A DNA stretch of 64,000 bases from Microbispora sp. H11081 (lineage in GTDB: Bacteria; Actinomycetota; Actinomycetes; Streptosporangiales; Streptosporangiaceae), in assembly GCF_012999535.1 (NCBI RefSeq), contig NZ_JABBWV010000007.1, positions 248,001 through 312,000 of the forward strand, in the 5' to 3' direction. Of the stretch, positions 35,259-48,942 are shown piece after piece. Every line of letters starts with the position of its first letter. Positions within the stretch are counted from its first letter, which is position 1. The position numbers and the translations under genes are program-made. Below the pieces are notes generated by a model. It ran no database searches, was not told the DNA's origin, and saw only the letters and a program-made list of their open reading frames with translations.

Positions 35259-35297
35259 AGCGCTGACCATCGCGCGTTCAGCAGGCAAGATGGGTGG

Positions 35298-36053
35298 GTG
35301 TCCAGCTGTGGGGTGACGGAACCGGGCGGCCTCTTCGTCGAGCACTGTGCCGCAGAGCAGTGCGTCGCGGTCGAGGAACGGGACAACGAGAGCAGTGAGG
35401 GGACGCCGCCGAGCTCGGCGCGTCCCGACGAGCCGCTGCGGCGGCGTCCTTCGCAGCGCCGCAGCGCCCGCAGGGTGGAACGGATGCTCGACGCCTGCGC
35501 CGAGTTGCTCGACGAGGCGGGGTACGACGCGCTGACGACGACCAGGGTGGCCGAGCGGGCCGGGGTGGCGATCGGCTCCGTCTACCAGTTCTTCCCCGAC
35601 AAACGAGCGCTCAGCCAGGCCCTGACCCGGCGCAACGTCGAGCTGTTCGTGGCCCGGGTGGGGCGCCGGTTCATGGTCGAGGACTACGCCGGATGGTGGG
35701 ACGCCGTCGACGCCGTCATCGACGAGTACGTCGAGATGCACCGCAGTGTGCCCGGGTTCCGGTCGCTGCACTTCGGCGAGGTCTTCGACCTCGGGCTCCT
35801 CGACTCCGTCGCCGACAACAACACCGTGATCGCCGGGCGGCTCCGCGGGCTCCTCCTCGCCGAATTCGGACTGGCCGACAGTGAGGATTTGGACCGTGCC
35901 ATTCTCATCGCGGTGGAGGCGGGGGACGCGGTGCTGAAGCTCGCCTTCCGGCACGACCAGAACGGCGACCCCGGAATCGTGGCCGAGGCCAAGCAACTGG
36001 TCCGCGGATACCTGTCCCGCCAGCTCACCTCTGCCGTCCCCCGGCAGTGGTGA
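35298..36053 (+). CDS. TetR-family transcriptional regulator
   Basis: 251 residues. The helix-turn-helix is at residues ~55-100: RRVERMLDACAELLDEAGYDALTTTRVAERAGVAIGSVYQFFPDKRAL. The C-terminal ligand domain resembles TetR_C_17-type members (SVPGFRSLHFGEVF). An N-terminal extension of about 50 polar residues with three Cys (CGVTEPGGLFVEHCAAEQC) is unusual and might mean the true start is further downstream or a redox-sensitive tail. GTG 35298 has no clear ribosome-binding site. The regulated gene is unknown; the adjacent palindrome suggests autoregulation. Confidence 0.88.
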   Translation: MSSCGVTEPGGLFVEHCAAEQCVAVEERDNESSEGTPPSSARPDEPLRRRPSQRRSARRVERMLDACAELLDEAGYDALTTTRVAERAGVAIGSVYQFFPDKRALSQALTRRNVELFVARVGRRFMVEDYAGWWDAVDAVIDEYVEMHRSVPGFRSLHFGEVFDLGLLDSVADNNTVIAGRLRGLLLAEFGLADSEDLDRAILIAVEAGDAVLKLAFRHDQNGDPGIVAEAKQLVRGYLSRQLTSAVPRQW

Positions 36054-36107
36054 CGCCGCGGGCGGGGCACGCTCATTGGGCCGGAGGCCGCGCCTTGGGC
36101 GGCACGC

Positions 36108-36527
36108 TCACCGGCCCGTGGGATGCGCTTGCCGGCCGCGCTTGCCGGCCGGCGCCTGGGGGCCGGTCACGGCGCGGTTGACGTCGATCGACGGCCACAG
36201 TCCCGGCGAGCCGCCGCCCTGCACGTAGGCGGTGTTCTGCCACGACCTGGTGTGGGTGCGCGGTGGAATCGTCAGTTCCCGCGGGTCGTCCCTGTCCGGG
36301 TGGCCGGGCTGTCGCCTGCCCGCTTCGCCGGTGTCGGTACGGCACCCCAGCGCCGCAGCGGGCTCCGTCCTGAGCTCCATCATCTGCAGCTTGGTCTGCA
36401 GCCGGGCCAGATCGGCGCGGGCCTGGTCGAGCGCCTCGTACTGCGCCGTGACGAAGCCGGCGAAACCCGGGACCAGGGCGGCGAGCACCGTGGTGGAGGC
36501 GAGAGTCAGTATCACCCGCTTGGACAT
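36108..36527 (-). CDS. Small exported or membrane-anchored protein of unknown function
   Basis: 139 residues. The N-terminus (MSKRVILTLASTTVLAALVPGFAGFVTAQ) is a signal peptide or anchor, followed by a short coiled coil (YEALDQARADLARLQTKLQMMELR). The rest is polar, with a single Cys. ATG 36527 has GAGGAG about 10 bases upstream. I do not recognise the family. Confidence 0.68.
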   Translation of the reverse strand: MSKRVILTLASTTVLAALVPGFAGFVTAQYEALDQARADLARLQTKLQMMELRTEPAAALGCRTDTGEAGRRQPGHPDRDDPRELTIPPRTHTRSWQNTAYVQGGGSPGLWPSIDVNRAVTGPQAPAGKRGRQAHPTGR

Positions 36528-36690
36528 GCTGCAGCGCTCCTCGCCGAGTCTCGATTGGCACCGGCGTTGTGCGATATGCCCGACTATCTGCCGAGAAAAG
36601 CGCATAGTAGCTAAACGTGCACTAACTGTTGCTTCGGCAATGCCTGGTGTTGTCCTGCGAAAGCAGGATGAGATCGGTAGCCTCGGCACT

Positions 36691-37230
36691 GTGGCACATG
36701 TGACAAATGAGCAGGTGGACCGACTGCTCGAACAGGCCCTGCTGCTCGATGACCATGGTGCCCTCGCCCGCCGCCTCGACGGGCTGGCCCAGGGGTACGA
36801 GTCCGGAGAGATGTCCAGGGCGGCGATCCTCGTGCTCGCCGCGGAGGAGTGGCGTCAGGCCGGGCAGCCCGCCACCGCCCTCGAACGCTACCGAAGCGCG
36901 CTGGACGACGGCGGCGAGGTGCCGGTGGATCCGCGCGCGGGGATCGCCGACACGTTGTTCGAGCTCGGCAGGGCCGAGGAGGCCAGGGGCGTGATCGCCG
37001 CGATCCGTGCGGCGGGCTGCGGCCCGGCCACCGCGCTGACCGTGGCAGAGACCCTGGTGGCGTACGGCGACCTCGACGCGGCGCACGAGTGGGCGACCTA
37101 CGGGATCCGCGCCTGTGACAACGCGGGATCGAGCATCCGCGACTCGCTGCTGCGCACCCGCTACCGCATCCGGGTCGACCTCGGACTGCCCGAGGACGAC
37201 CTCGACGCCCTCCTCGACGTCTCCCGCTGA
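36691..37230 (+). CDS. TPR-like helical protein of unknown function
   Basis: About 179 residues, all helical in appearance, with TPR-like repeats: LALLLDDHGALARRLDGLAQG, AAEEWRQAGQPATALERYRSALDD, FELGRAEEARGVIAAIRAAG, and VAYGDLDAAHEWATYGI. No enzyme motif is seen; a protein-binding role is likely. GTG 36691 gives MAHVTNEQVDRLLEQ; GTG 36700 is also possible. A pair of hairpins ends the transcript. Confidence 0.72.
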   Translation: MAHVTNEQVDRLLEQALLLDDHGALARRLDGLAQGYESGEMSRAAILVLAAEEWRQAGQPATALERYRSALDDGGEVPVDPRAGIADTLFELGRAEEARGVIAAIRAAGCGPATALTVAETLVAYGDLDAAHEWATYGIRACDNAGSSIRDSLLRTRYRIRVDLGLPEDDLDALLDVSR

Positions 37231-37260
37231 GCCGCTCGGCACCGGACGCGCGGCCGGCCG

Positions 37261-37317
37261 ATGGCGGGGGCGATGGTCCCCGCCATGCGAAAAGGGGCCG
37301 TGAACCACGGCCCCTTT
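37261..37317 (+). terminator. Tandem hairpin terminators
   Basis: ATGGCGGGG/CCCCGCCAT (37261-37286) is followed by AAAGGGGCCGTG/CACGGCCCCTTT (37291-37317), the second with 12-bp perfect arms and a 3-base loop. Both lie just after the TPR-like gene; the second is also flanked by A and T runs and could act in both directions. Confidence 0.85.
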
Positions 37318-37364
37318 GGGTGTCGCTGTCTTGGGGTGTCGCTGTCTTTGGGTGTCGCTGTCTT
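37318..37364. repeat. Three direct repeats of GGGTGTCGCTGTCTT
   Basis: Copies start at about 37318, 37334 and 37350, a 16-bp period, directly after the terminator. They are nearly identical. No coding frame uses them. Confidence 0.8.
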
Positions 37365-37600
37365 GGTTCTGCTGAATCCCGCCCAGGGCTTCCGCGCCGG
37401 GCGGGCCGGTGCGGGACGCGAGCCGGGTGGGGAGGGGGCGGCGCGGCTCACCACGGCCGGCGCCCACCTTCCCCGCAGGCGTTCTTCGCGCCGTCCGGTT
37501 CCCGCAGGCGTTCGCCGTACGGCGAACCCGTCACTCGTCCCGGCCCTGCCGTGGAACCCGGGCCGCCGTCCTCACGTGCCCGCCCACGGCGTACGGCGGG

Positions 37601-38923
37601 TCAGGGCAGGAGCTTCTTGCCGGTCTCGGCGGCCAGGTTGGTCACCGCGCGCGGGTCCGTCGCCTTGGCGAGGGCGGCCGGTGCGGTGATGTCGCCGTTC
37701 TGCTGGCGCACGGCCGCCTTGGGGTACTCACGCGGCTGCATCCGCGGCACGTGCCGGCCGTCCGCCCCGTTGGGCTGCAGGACCGGAGCGGTCTTCCGCC
37801 CGCCCTCGTGCCGCTGACGCCCGTCCTTGGCCCCATTCTTGCGCTCGTTCTCCGGCATCGAGGCGTTCCGCGGACCGGCCGCGGGCCGGCCGGCGTGACC
37901 CGCCTGGTTCGTGGCCGGCGCCGGTGGCACGAGCCCCGGCTGATTGCGGGGGTGGTGCTTGCGGTGGTGGCGGCCACGCGGCGGGAAGGTCTTCGTGCTC
38001 TGCTCCTGACCGGAGGCCGAGCTCTGCGAACTGTTGCTGTTGGAGACTCCCTGCGGCATCGCGCCGCCCTGTGCCCCCTGACCCTGCGCCCCCTGAGGGC
38101 CCTGTGCGCCCTGGGGACCCTGGTTGCGCGTCTCCGGCTTCTGCGCCCCAGCGTTGCGGGCCTCGGGCCTGCGCGACCCGGGGTTCTGCGACAGCGCGCC
38201 CTGGGCCGTGTCGCCACGGGGGATGTCGCCGTGGGTCGGGGCGCCCGCCGGATCGCCCTCCGGCTTCGGATTCCGGTGGCCCTTCTTCGGATGCCCCTGC
38301 GTGGCGGGGTGCTCCCGCCCGTGGGTGGCGGGCGCGGTCCGCAGCGCCTTGGCCGAGCACGCGTCCGCGGTGCTCGGCTTGGCCGGCGCGACGGCGAGGA
38401 GGGGCACGGGGGTCCTGGCCGGGAGCAGGTTCTTGGCGTCCGCCGCGGGCACGGCCGGTGCGGCCTTGGCCACGGCGGGGGCCGCACCGGTCATCGCACC
38501 GGTCATCGCACCCGTCATCGAACCCGGCAGGGTACGGGGGCCGGGCACGGCCGGGAGAGTGCGGGGACCGGGCAGCGCCGCGGGCGCCGGGAGGGCCCGC
38601 GTCGCCGGGCCGGTGGGCAGCGAGTTGCGTCCCTGACCGGCGGCCGCTCCGGCCGCGTCGGCGATGCTCAGCACGCCCGCCGCAGGAGCGAGGGTGCCGA
38701 GCCCGCCCGTCAGGTCGCGGCCCGTGCCGTCGCGGCCGGCGACGCGGCCCGGGGTGTCACGGCCGGTGTCACCCGCCGTGACGCCGCGGCTCTGGGTCCG
38801 GCAGGCGTCGGCCAGCGCGCCGTCCTTCGCCATCGCCGCGCCCCCGGTGAGCCAGCTCACCCCGGCCGTGACCGCCGCAAGCGCGACGCACCGCCCTCGA
38901 ATACTTCGTGATGTCCTGGACAT
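37601..38923 (-). CDS. Secreted low-complexity protein with collagen-like and Pro/Ala/Gly-rich regions
   Basis: 440 residues. The signal peptide (CVALAAVTAGVSWLTGGAAMAKDG) is followed by an almost entirely disordered sequence. Features include repeated GPRTLP and MTGA units, a His/Lys-rich block (PRGRHHRKHHPRNQPG), and a short collagen-like tract of G-x-x units (GPQGAQGPQGAQGQGAQGG). Three Cys are present in the N-terminal half. ATG 38923 has AGGGGGAC upstream. No catalytic domain is seen; a cell-wall or surface role is possible. It lies downstream of clpB on the same strand but with its own ribosome-binding site. Confidence 0.72.
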   Translation of the reverse strand: MSRTSRSIRGRCVALAAVTAGVSWLTGGAAMAKDGALADACRTQSRGVTAGDTGRDTPGRVAGRDGTGRDLTGGLGTLAPAAGVLSIADAAGAAAGQGRNSLPTGPATRALPAPAALPGPRTLPAVPGPRTLPGSMTGAMTGAMTGAAPAVAKAAPAVPAADAKNLLPARTPVPLLAVAPAKPSTADACSAKALRTAPATHGREHPATQGHPKKGHRNPKPEGDPAGAPTHGDIPRGDTAQGALSQNPGSRRPEARNAGAQKPETRNQGPQGAQGPQGAQGQGAQGGAMPQGVSNSNSSQSSASGQEQSTKTFPPRGRHHRKHHPRNQPGLVPPAPATNQAGHAGRPAAGPRNASMPENERKNGAKDGRQRHEGGRKTAPVLQPNGADGRHVPRMQPREYPKAAVRQQNGDITAPAALAKATDPRAVTNLAAETGKKLLP

Positions 38924-39020
38924 CCACGTCCCCCTGATCACGTACGGTAGTCCGACGAACGCCGAACGTAGCAGCGAGGGAGAAGGGCGGGGCCTGCTTG
39001 CCCCAATGGTGGGGAAGACC

Positions 39021-41612
<2,592 letters not shown>

Positions 41613-41635
41613 ATCTGGATGCCTCGTTTCGCCGG

Positions 41636-41983
41636 TCAGGCAGGTGGCAGTTCGTAGCGGACCAGTGCCCGCAACATCGTGAGCTCACCCCTGAGCCGGG
41701 TGACCTCCTCGCGCAGGTGCATGTTCTCGGTTTCGAGTTCGAGGATGCGCTTGATCCCGGCGAGGTTGATGCCGTGCTCCTGGGAGAGCCGCTGGACCTC
41801 GCGCAGGAGCACGATGTCCCTTGTGGAGTAGAGCCGCCCCCGCCCCGCCGTACGGCCGGGGCTGACGAGCCCGAGCCGGTCGTACTGGCGGAGCGTCTGC
41901 GGGTGCAGCCCGGAAAGCTGGGCGGCTACGGAGATCACATAAACAGGTGTGTCGTCGGAGATGTCGAAAAACCTGGCATCCAT
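41636..41983 (-). CDS. hspR: Heat-shock repressor HspR (MerR family)
   Basis: 115 residues. It has a MerR-type helix-turn-helix ([40 protein letters not shown]) and a C-terminal coiled coil ([33 protein letters not shown]). HspR binds HAIR sites and represses the dnaK operon, with DnaK as co-repressor in Streptomyces. Two HAIR sites lie upstream of dnaK. It starts 5 bases after dnaJ ends. Confidence 0.97.
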   Translation of the reverse strand: MDARFFDISDDTPVYVISVAAQLSGLHPQTLRQYDRLGLVSPGRTAGRGRLYSTRDIVLLREVQRLSQEHGINLAGIKRILELETENMHLREEVTRLRGELTMLRALVRYELPPA

Positions 41984-41987
41984 CGGC

Positions 41988-43163
<1,176 letters not shown>

Positions 43164-43205
43164 CTATCGCTTCCTTCGCACGAAAGGTGGGGAGTCAGTC
43201 AGTGG

Positions 43206-43270
43206 TCCCGCGGCTGTCGCCGCGGGAGCCGTCGCGGATCTCTCCCGATCTCCGGCGATCGGGAGAGATC
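43206..43270. repeat. Two hairpins within the dnaK operon between grpE and dnaJ
   Basis: TCCCGCGGC/GCCGCGGGA (43206-43227, 4-base loop) and GATCTCTCCCGATC/GATCGGGAGAGATC (43237-43270, 6-base loop, 14-bp arms) stand in the 116-base gap. They could partially terminate or process the transcript and so lower dnaJ-hspR-clpB relative to dnaK-grpE. Confidence 0.75.
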
Positions 43271-43279
43271 TCCGCGGTC

Positions 43280-43911
43280 TCAGTTCTCGTCCGGTCCGCC
43301 GGACTCGCCGGAGGCGGCCGCGGTCTCCGGCGCCGCCTCCTCGCTCGGCTCGGCGACGGCCACGCGGGCGGCCCGCAGAATCCGGTCGTTGACCCGGTAG
43401 CCGGGCTGGAGGATCTCGACGCACGTCGGCTCGCTGACGTCCGCCGAGTAGCTGTGCAGCAGGGCCTCGTGCACGGTCGGGTCGAAGGGGTCGCCCTTCG
43501 CGCCGTACGAGGTCAGGCCCAGCTTGCCGACGGCCGCCTCCAGCGACTCGCTCACCTTCGCGAAGCCGCCGGTCAGCTCGCCGTGGTCGCGTGCGCGACC
43601 GATGTCGTCGAGCACCGGAAGCAGTTCGGTGAGCACGCTCGCGACGGCCTGCTCCCGGACGGCGATCCGGTCGCGGTCCACCCGCTTGCGGTAGTTGCTG
43701 AACTCCGCCTGGAGCCGCTGGAGGTCGGCGGTGCGCTCCGCGAGCAGGTCCGCGGCGGACCCTTCGGCGGGCGCGGCCGCCTCCACCCCGTCGTCCCCTG
43801 GGGCCGCCTCGGTGGCGCCTCCGGCGGACTCGCGGGCCTTCCCGGTCTCCGGGTCGATCTTGCGATTGTCGCGGATCACCGGTTCCTCCTCTGAGCCGTT
43901 CTCGCGCGGGC

Positions 43912-43915
<4 letters not shown>
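43280..43915 (-). CDS. grpE: Nucleotide exchange factor GrpE
   Basis: 211 residues. The acidic N-terminus is followed by a long coiled coil ([26 protein letters not shown]) and the conserved C-terminal beta domain ([39 protein letters not shown]). It promotes ADP release from DnaK. Its GTG start overlaps the dnaK stop by 4 bases. Confidence 0.96.
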
Positions 43916-45783
<1,868 letters not shown>

Positions 45784-45805
45784 GAGTACGTCCTTGTAGT
45801 CAAAG

Positions 45806-45824
45806 TTGAGTCGGTCAGACTCAA
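45806..45824. promoter_or_regulatory. HAIR operator 1 (HspR site)
   Basis: TTGAGT-CGGTCAG-ACTCAA: perfect arms with a 7-base spacer, matching the HAIR consensus CTTGAGT-N7-ACTCAAG apart from its outermost bases. It lies directly after the -10 region of the dnaK promoter, so HspR would block polymerase at the start site. Confidence 0.92.
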
Positions 45825-45853
45825 ATTCTGGGACCCCGGCGGGGTTCTGTCAA
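45825..45853 (-). promoter_or_regulatory. dnaK operon promoter
   Basis: On the minus strand, TTGACA (45853-45848) and CAGAAT (45830-45825) are spaced by 17 bases. It is flanked by HAIR 1 downstream and HAIR 2 upstream. Confidence 0.7.
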
Positions 45854-45858
45854 ACAGT

Positions 45859-45877
45859 TTGAGTCTATGAGGCTCAA
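45859..45877. promoter_or_regulatory. HAIR operator 2 (HspR site)
   Basis: TTGAGT-CTATGAG-GCTCAA: one mismatch in the arms. It lies just upstream of the -35 element, with its centre 53 bp from HAIR 1, about five helical turns. Confidence 0.85.
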
Positions 45878-45978
45878 CCCTGGGACGCGCGGATTTCTTC
45901 CCTGCATCGCGAACGCCGGTGGCACGTCCGCGCTGCTTCGCGGCGGTGGGGCGCTGGCGCCGCCCCCGCCCGGCCGGC

Positions 45979-46440
45979 CTACTTGGCGCCGTCCACGACC
46001 TTCCTGTCGTCGAGCGGGGACTTGAGCCACACCGTCGTGGTCTTCTCGATGGCGATCTCGATGCAGGCGGCGTCGGGCTGGCGCGGGTCCTGGCCCTCGT
46101 ACAGGGTGACGGTGACCTCGCGGGCCGTCTCGGTCACCTCGACGCGGTCGAGCACGTAGCAGGGCTCGACGCCCGACCACCACACGATGTCGAGGGAACG
46201 GCCGTCGCCGGCCGGGGTCGCGCTCTCCCACGGCACCTTGCGCGGGTTCACGGTCGGCCCGGCGGGGGTCACGGGAGACGGGGCGCCGCTGGGGGCGCCG
46301 GACGGCGAGGCGGGCGTGCCGTGGTCGGCCCCGGCGCCGGAGGTGGAGCCGTCCGGCTGCTCGGGTGAGGCCGAGGTGGAGGAGGTTCCGCCGCAGGCGA
46401 CCGCCAGGAACAGGAGGGCCACGAGCCAGAGCTTTCTCAT
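45979..46440 (-). CDS. Putative lipoprotein of unknown function
   Basis: 153 residues. The lipoprotein signal MRKLWLVALLFLAVACGG has the lipobox LAVAC, followed by a Ser/Pro/Gly linker and a compact domain (SLDIVWWSGVEPCYVLDRVEVTETAREVTVTLYEG, ACIEIAIEKTTTVWLKSPLDDRKVVDG) with two Cys. The domain is common in actinomycete lipoproteins but has no known function. ATG 46440 is preceded closely by AAGGGG. It is divergent from the ABC exporter genes. Confidence 0.78.
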   Translation of the reverse strand: MRKLWLVALLFLAVACGGTSSTSASPEQPDGSTSGAGADHGTPASPSGAPSGAPSPVTPAGPTVNPRKVPWESATPAGDGRSLDIVWWSGVEPCYVLDRVEVTETAREVTVTLYEGQDPRQPDAACIEIAIEKTTTVWLKSPLDDRKVVDGAK

Positions 46441-46511
46441 GCCCCTTACACGGTTGCCGGGCATCCCCGGTTCACCCGCTGAAGAGCGTTGACGCGGCAC
46501 CTCGCCGGCAT

Positions 46512-46535
46512 TAAATTCAACGCATGATGAATTTA
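46512..46535. promoter_or_regulatory. Inverted repeat spanning the ABC exporter start codon
   Basis: TAAATTCA (46512-46519) and TGAATTTA (46528-46535) are perfect 8-bp arms around 8 bases that contain the ATG at 46524. It is strikingly AT-rich for this genome. No ribosome-binding site precedes the ATG, so the transcript may be leaderless and the repeat an operator at the transcription start. Confidence 0.75.
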
Positions 46536-47252
46536 TCCGATCCCGCGATCGCCGTACGCGATCTGCGGGTGTCGAGGGGCGGGGCGGAGGTCCTGCACGG
46601 CCTCACCTTCGAGGTGCCCCGGGGACAGGTCACCGGCCTGCTCGGGCCGAGCGGCTGCGGCAAGACGACGCTCATGCGGGCGATCGTGGGCGTCCAGATC
46701 GTCGGCGGCGGCGAGGTGAGCGTGCTCGGCGAACCGGCCGGGAGCGCGGGCCTGCGCCGCAGGATCGGTTACTCCACCCAGAGCCCGGCGGTCTACCGGG
46801 ACCTGACCGTGCTGGAGAACCTGCGCTACTTCGCCGCCGTGCTCGGCGCGCCGAAGGACGACCCCGAGCGGGTGCTCGCGGAGGTGGGGCTCGCCGACGC
46901 CGCCGGGCAGCTCGCGGCCACGCTCTCGGGCGGTCAGCTGGGCCGCGCCGGGCTCGCCGCGGCCCTGCTCGGCCGTCCGGAACTGCTCGTGCTCGACGAG
47001 CCGACGGTCGGGCTCGACCCCGTGCTGCGGCAGGAGCTGTGGACGCTCTTCCACCGCCTGGCCGAGGGCGGCACCACAATCCTTGTCTCCAGCCACGTCA
47101 TGGACGAGGCCGCGCGGTGCGAGCGGCTGATCGTGCTGCGCCAGGGGGAGATCCTCGCCGACGACACCCCCGGCGCCCTGCGCGCCCACACGCGTACGAC
47201 CGACCTGGAGGAGGCGTTCCTGCGCCTGATCGAGGAGAGGGCGGCGGCATGA
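46524..47252 (+). CDS. ABC-2 exporter ATP-binding subunit
   Basis: 242 residues. Walker A GPSGCGKT, Q-loop YSTQSP, signature LSGGQLGRAGLAAAL, Walker B ELLVLDEPTVGLDP, and H-loop LVSSHVMDEA are present. It is of the drug-exporter type and partners the permease encoded next with a 4-base overlap. The ATG pair at 46524 and 46527 is inside an inverted repeat; no regulator gene is adjacent, so the repressor must be elsewhere. Confidence 0.94.
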   Translation: MMNLSDPAIAVRDLRVSRGGAEVLHGLTFEVPRGQVTGLLGPSGCGKTTLMRAIVGVQIVGGGEVSVLGEPAGSAGLRRRIGYSTQSPAVYRDLTVLENLRYFAAVLGAPKDDPERVLAEVGLADAAGQLAATLSGGQLGRAGLAAALLGRPELLVLDEPTVGLDPVLRQELWTLFHRLAEGGTTILVSSHVMDEAARCERLIVLRQGEILADDTPGALRAHTRTTDLEEAFLRLIEERAAA

Positions 47253-47983
47253 GTCTCGCGATCACGCTCGCCACCGCCAGGCGGATCATGACCCAGCTCC
47301 GCCACGATCGGCGGACGGTCGCGCTGATGGTCCTGGTGCCGACGCTGGTGATGATCCTGCTCTACTACGTGATGGACGACGAGCGTGCCTTCGGCCACTG
47401 GGCGCCGATCCTGCTGTGCGTCTTCCCCTTCCTCGTGATGTTCCTCATCACCTCGATCGCGACCCTGCGCGAGCGCACGTCGGGCACGCTGGAGCGGCTC
47501 ATGGCGATGCCGCTCGGCCGGCTCGACCTCCTCCTCGGCTACGGCCTCGCGTTCGGGCTGGCGGCGTGCGCCCAGGTGGCGCTGGCGCTGGCCGTCTCCC
47601 TCACCTGGCTGGGCCTCGACCTGCCCGGCCCGCTGTGGCCGCTGGTGCTCGTCGCCCTGCTCAACGCCCTGCTCGGCACCGCGCTCGGCCTGCTGTGCAG
47701 CGCCTTCGCCCGTACGGAGTTCCAGGCCGTGCAGTTCATGCCGATCGTGATGATCCCCCAGATCCTGCTCGGCGGGATCCTCGTGCCGCGCGGGCAGATG
47801 GCGACCGTGCTGGAGTGGGTCTCGAACGTGCTGCCCATGTCGTACGCGATCGAGGCGATGGCGCACGCGGTCGCGGACGCCGGCCCGGGTGGCGAGTTCT
47901 GGCGCGACGTCGCCGTGGTGGCGGGGTCGGCCGTACTGGCCCTGCTGCTGGGCGCCGCCACGCTGCGCCGCCGCACCTCCTGA
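47249..47983 (+). CDS. ABC-2 type permease
   Basis: 244 residues with six membrane helices (VALMVLVPTLVMILLYYVM, ILLCVFPFLVMFLITSIATL, LLLGYGLAFGLAACAQVALALAVSLTWL, LVLVALLNALLGTALGLLCSAF, IVMIPQILLGGILVP, and a C-terminal helix). It has RERTSGTLERLMAMPLGRLDLLLGY after helix 2 and FARTEFQAVQFMPIVMIPQILLGGI, typical of DrrB-like exporters. Forms the channel for the upstream ATPase. ATG 47249 overlaps the upstream stop. Confidence 0.93.
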   Translation: MSLAITLATARRIMTQLRHDRRTVALMVLVPTLVMILLYYVMDDERAFGHWAPILLCVFPFLVMFLITSIATLRERTSGTLERLMAMPLGRLDLLLGYGLAFGLAACAQVALALAVSLTWLGLDLPGPLWPLVLVALLNALLGTALGLLCSAFARTEFQAVQFMPIVMIPQILLGGILVPRGQMATVLEWVSNVLPMSYAIEAMAHAVADAGPGGEFWRDVAVVAGSAVLALLLGAATLRRRTS

Positions 47984-48087
47984 CCGAATCCCCGTACGCG
48001 GGCGGCGCGGCCCGGCGGGTTCGGCTCCGTCCCGCGAGGTCGGTAGGCTGCGGTGAGATCCTCGGCGGACCCGGAAGAGGTGCAGGG

Positions 48088-48882
48088 ATGATCGCGATTC
48101 TCGGGACCGGAAAGATGGGCGAGGCCCTGCTCTCCGGGCTGGTGCGCGCGGGGCTGCCACCAGAGGAGATCGTGGCGACGGCCCGCAGGCCCGAGCGGGC
48201 CGAGGCGCTGCGCGAGCGGTACGGCGTGCGCGTCGGGAGCAACGCCGAGGCCGCCAAGCTGGCCGACACGCTCATCCTCGCGGTCAAGCCGCAGGACATG
48301 GACGCGCTGCTGACCGAGGTCGCCCCGCATGTGGCCGCCGACCGGCTGGTGATCTCGGTGGCGGCCGGCATCACGACCGCGTTCGTGGAGGCGCGGCTCG
48401 GCGACGGCGTCGCGGTCGTGCGGGTCATGTCCAACACCCCCGTCCTGGTGGACGAGGCCATGAGCGTCATCTCGGCCGGGGCCAACGCATCCGAGGAGCA
48501 CCTCAAGCGCACCGAGGCGCTGCTCAACCCGGTCGGCAAGGTGCTGCGCATCCCGGAGAAGCAGCAGGACGCCGCCACCGCGCTGTCCGGCAGCGGCCCC
48601 GCGTACTTCTTCTACCTGGTCGAGGCGATGGTCGACGCCGGGATCCTGCTGGGCATGCCGCGCGCCGCCGCTCTCGACATGGTCACGCAGTCGATCGTCG
48701 GCGCCGCGATCATGCTGCGCGACTCCGGGGAGCACCCGGTGATCCTGCGCGAGGCCGTGACCTCGCCCGGAGGCACCACGATCGCCGCCATCGCCGAACT
48801 GGAGCGCCACAAGGTGCGGGCCGCGTTCCTCGACGCGATCGAGGCCGCCTGCGAGCGCAGCCGCCGCCTCGCCGCCGGCTGA
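48088..48882 (+). CDS. proC: Pyrroline-5-carboxylate reductase
   Basis: 264 residues. Last step of proline synthesis, using NAD(P)H. Rossmann motif GTGKMGEALLSG at residues 6-17, LAVKPQDMD, ISVAAGITT, VVRVMSNTPVLVDEAMSVIS, and the C-terminal ALSGSGPAYFFYLVEAMVDAGI and REAVTSPGGTTIAAIAELE. ATG 48088 has a ribosome-binding site (GCAGGG). The length is normal. Confidence 0.96.
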   Translation: MIAILGTGKMGEALLSGLVRAGLPPEEIVATARRPERAEALRERYGVRVGSNAEAAKLADTLILAVKPQDMDALLTEVAPHVAADRLVISVAAGITTAFVEARLGDGVAVVRVMSNTPVLVDEAMSVISAGANASEEHLKRTEALLNPVGKVLRIPEKQQDAATALSGSGPAYFFYLVEAMVDAGILLGMPRAAALDMVTQSIVGAAIMLRDSGEHPVILREAVTSPGGTTIAAIAELERHKVRAAFLDAIEAACERSRRLAAG

Positions 48883-48942
48883 GGCCGACACACCCCCGTA
48901 CCGCGGGGTTGTTCGCGATCAGCTGTGCGGTAGCGTCGCGGC

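Larger units (their letters stand above)
37231..37600. other. Gene-free stretch with hairpins and short direct repeats
   Basis: Two hairpins and three 15-16-bp direct repeats occupy 37261-37364. The remaining bases to 37600 are GC-rich with no supported gene on either strand. Confidence 0.6.

Noticed and set aside
36073-36561. Alternative minus-strand frame over the small exported protein
   Set aside because: The frame 36108-36527 has a clear signal peptide and ribosome-binding site, and this one has neither.
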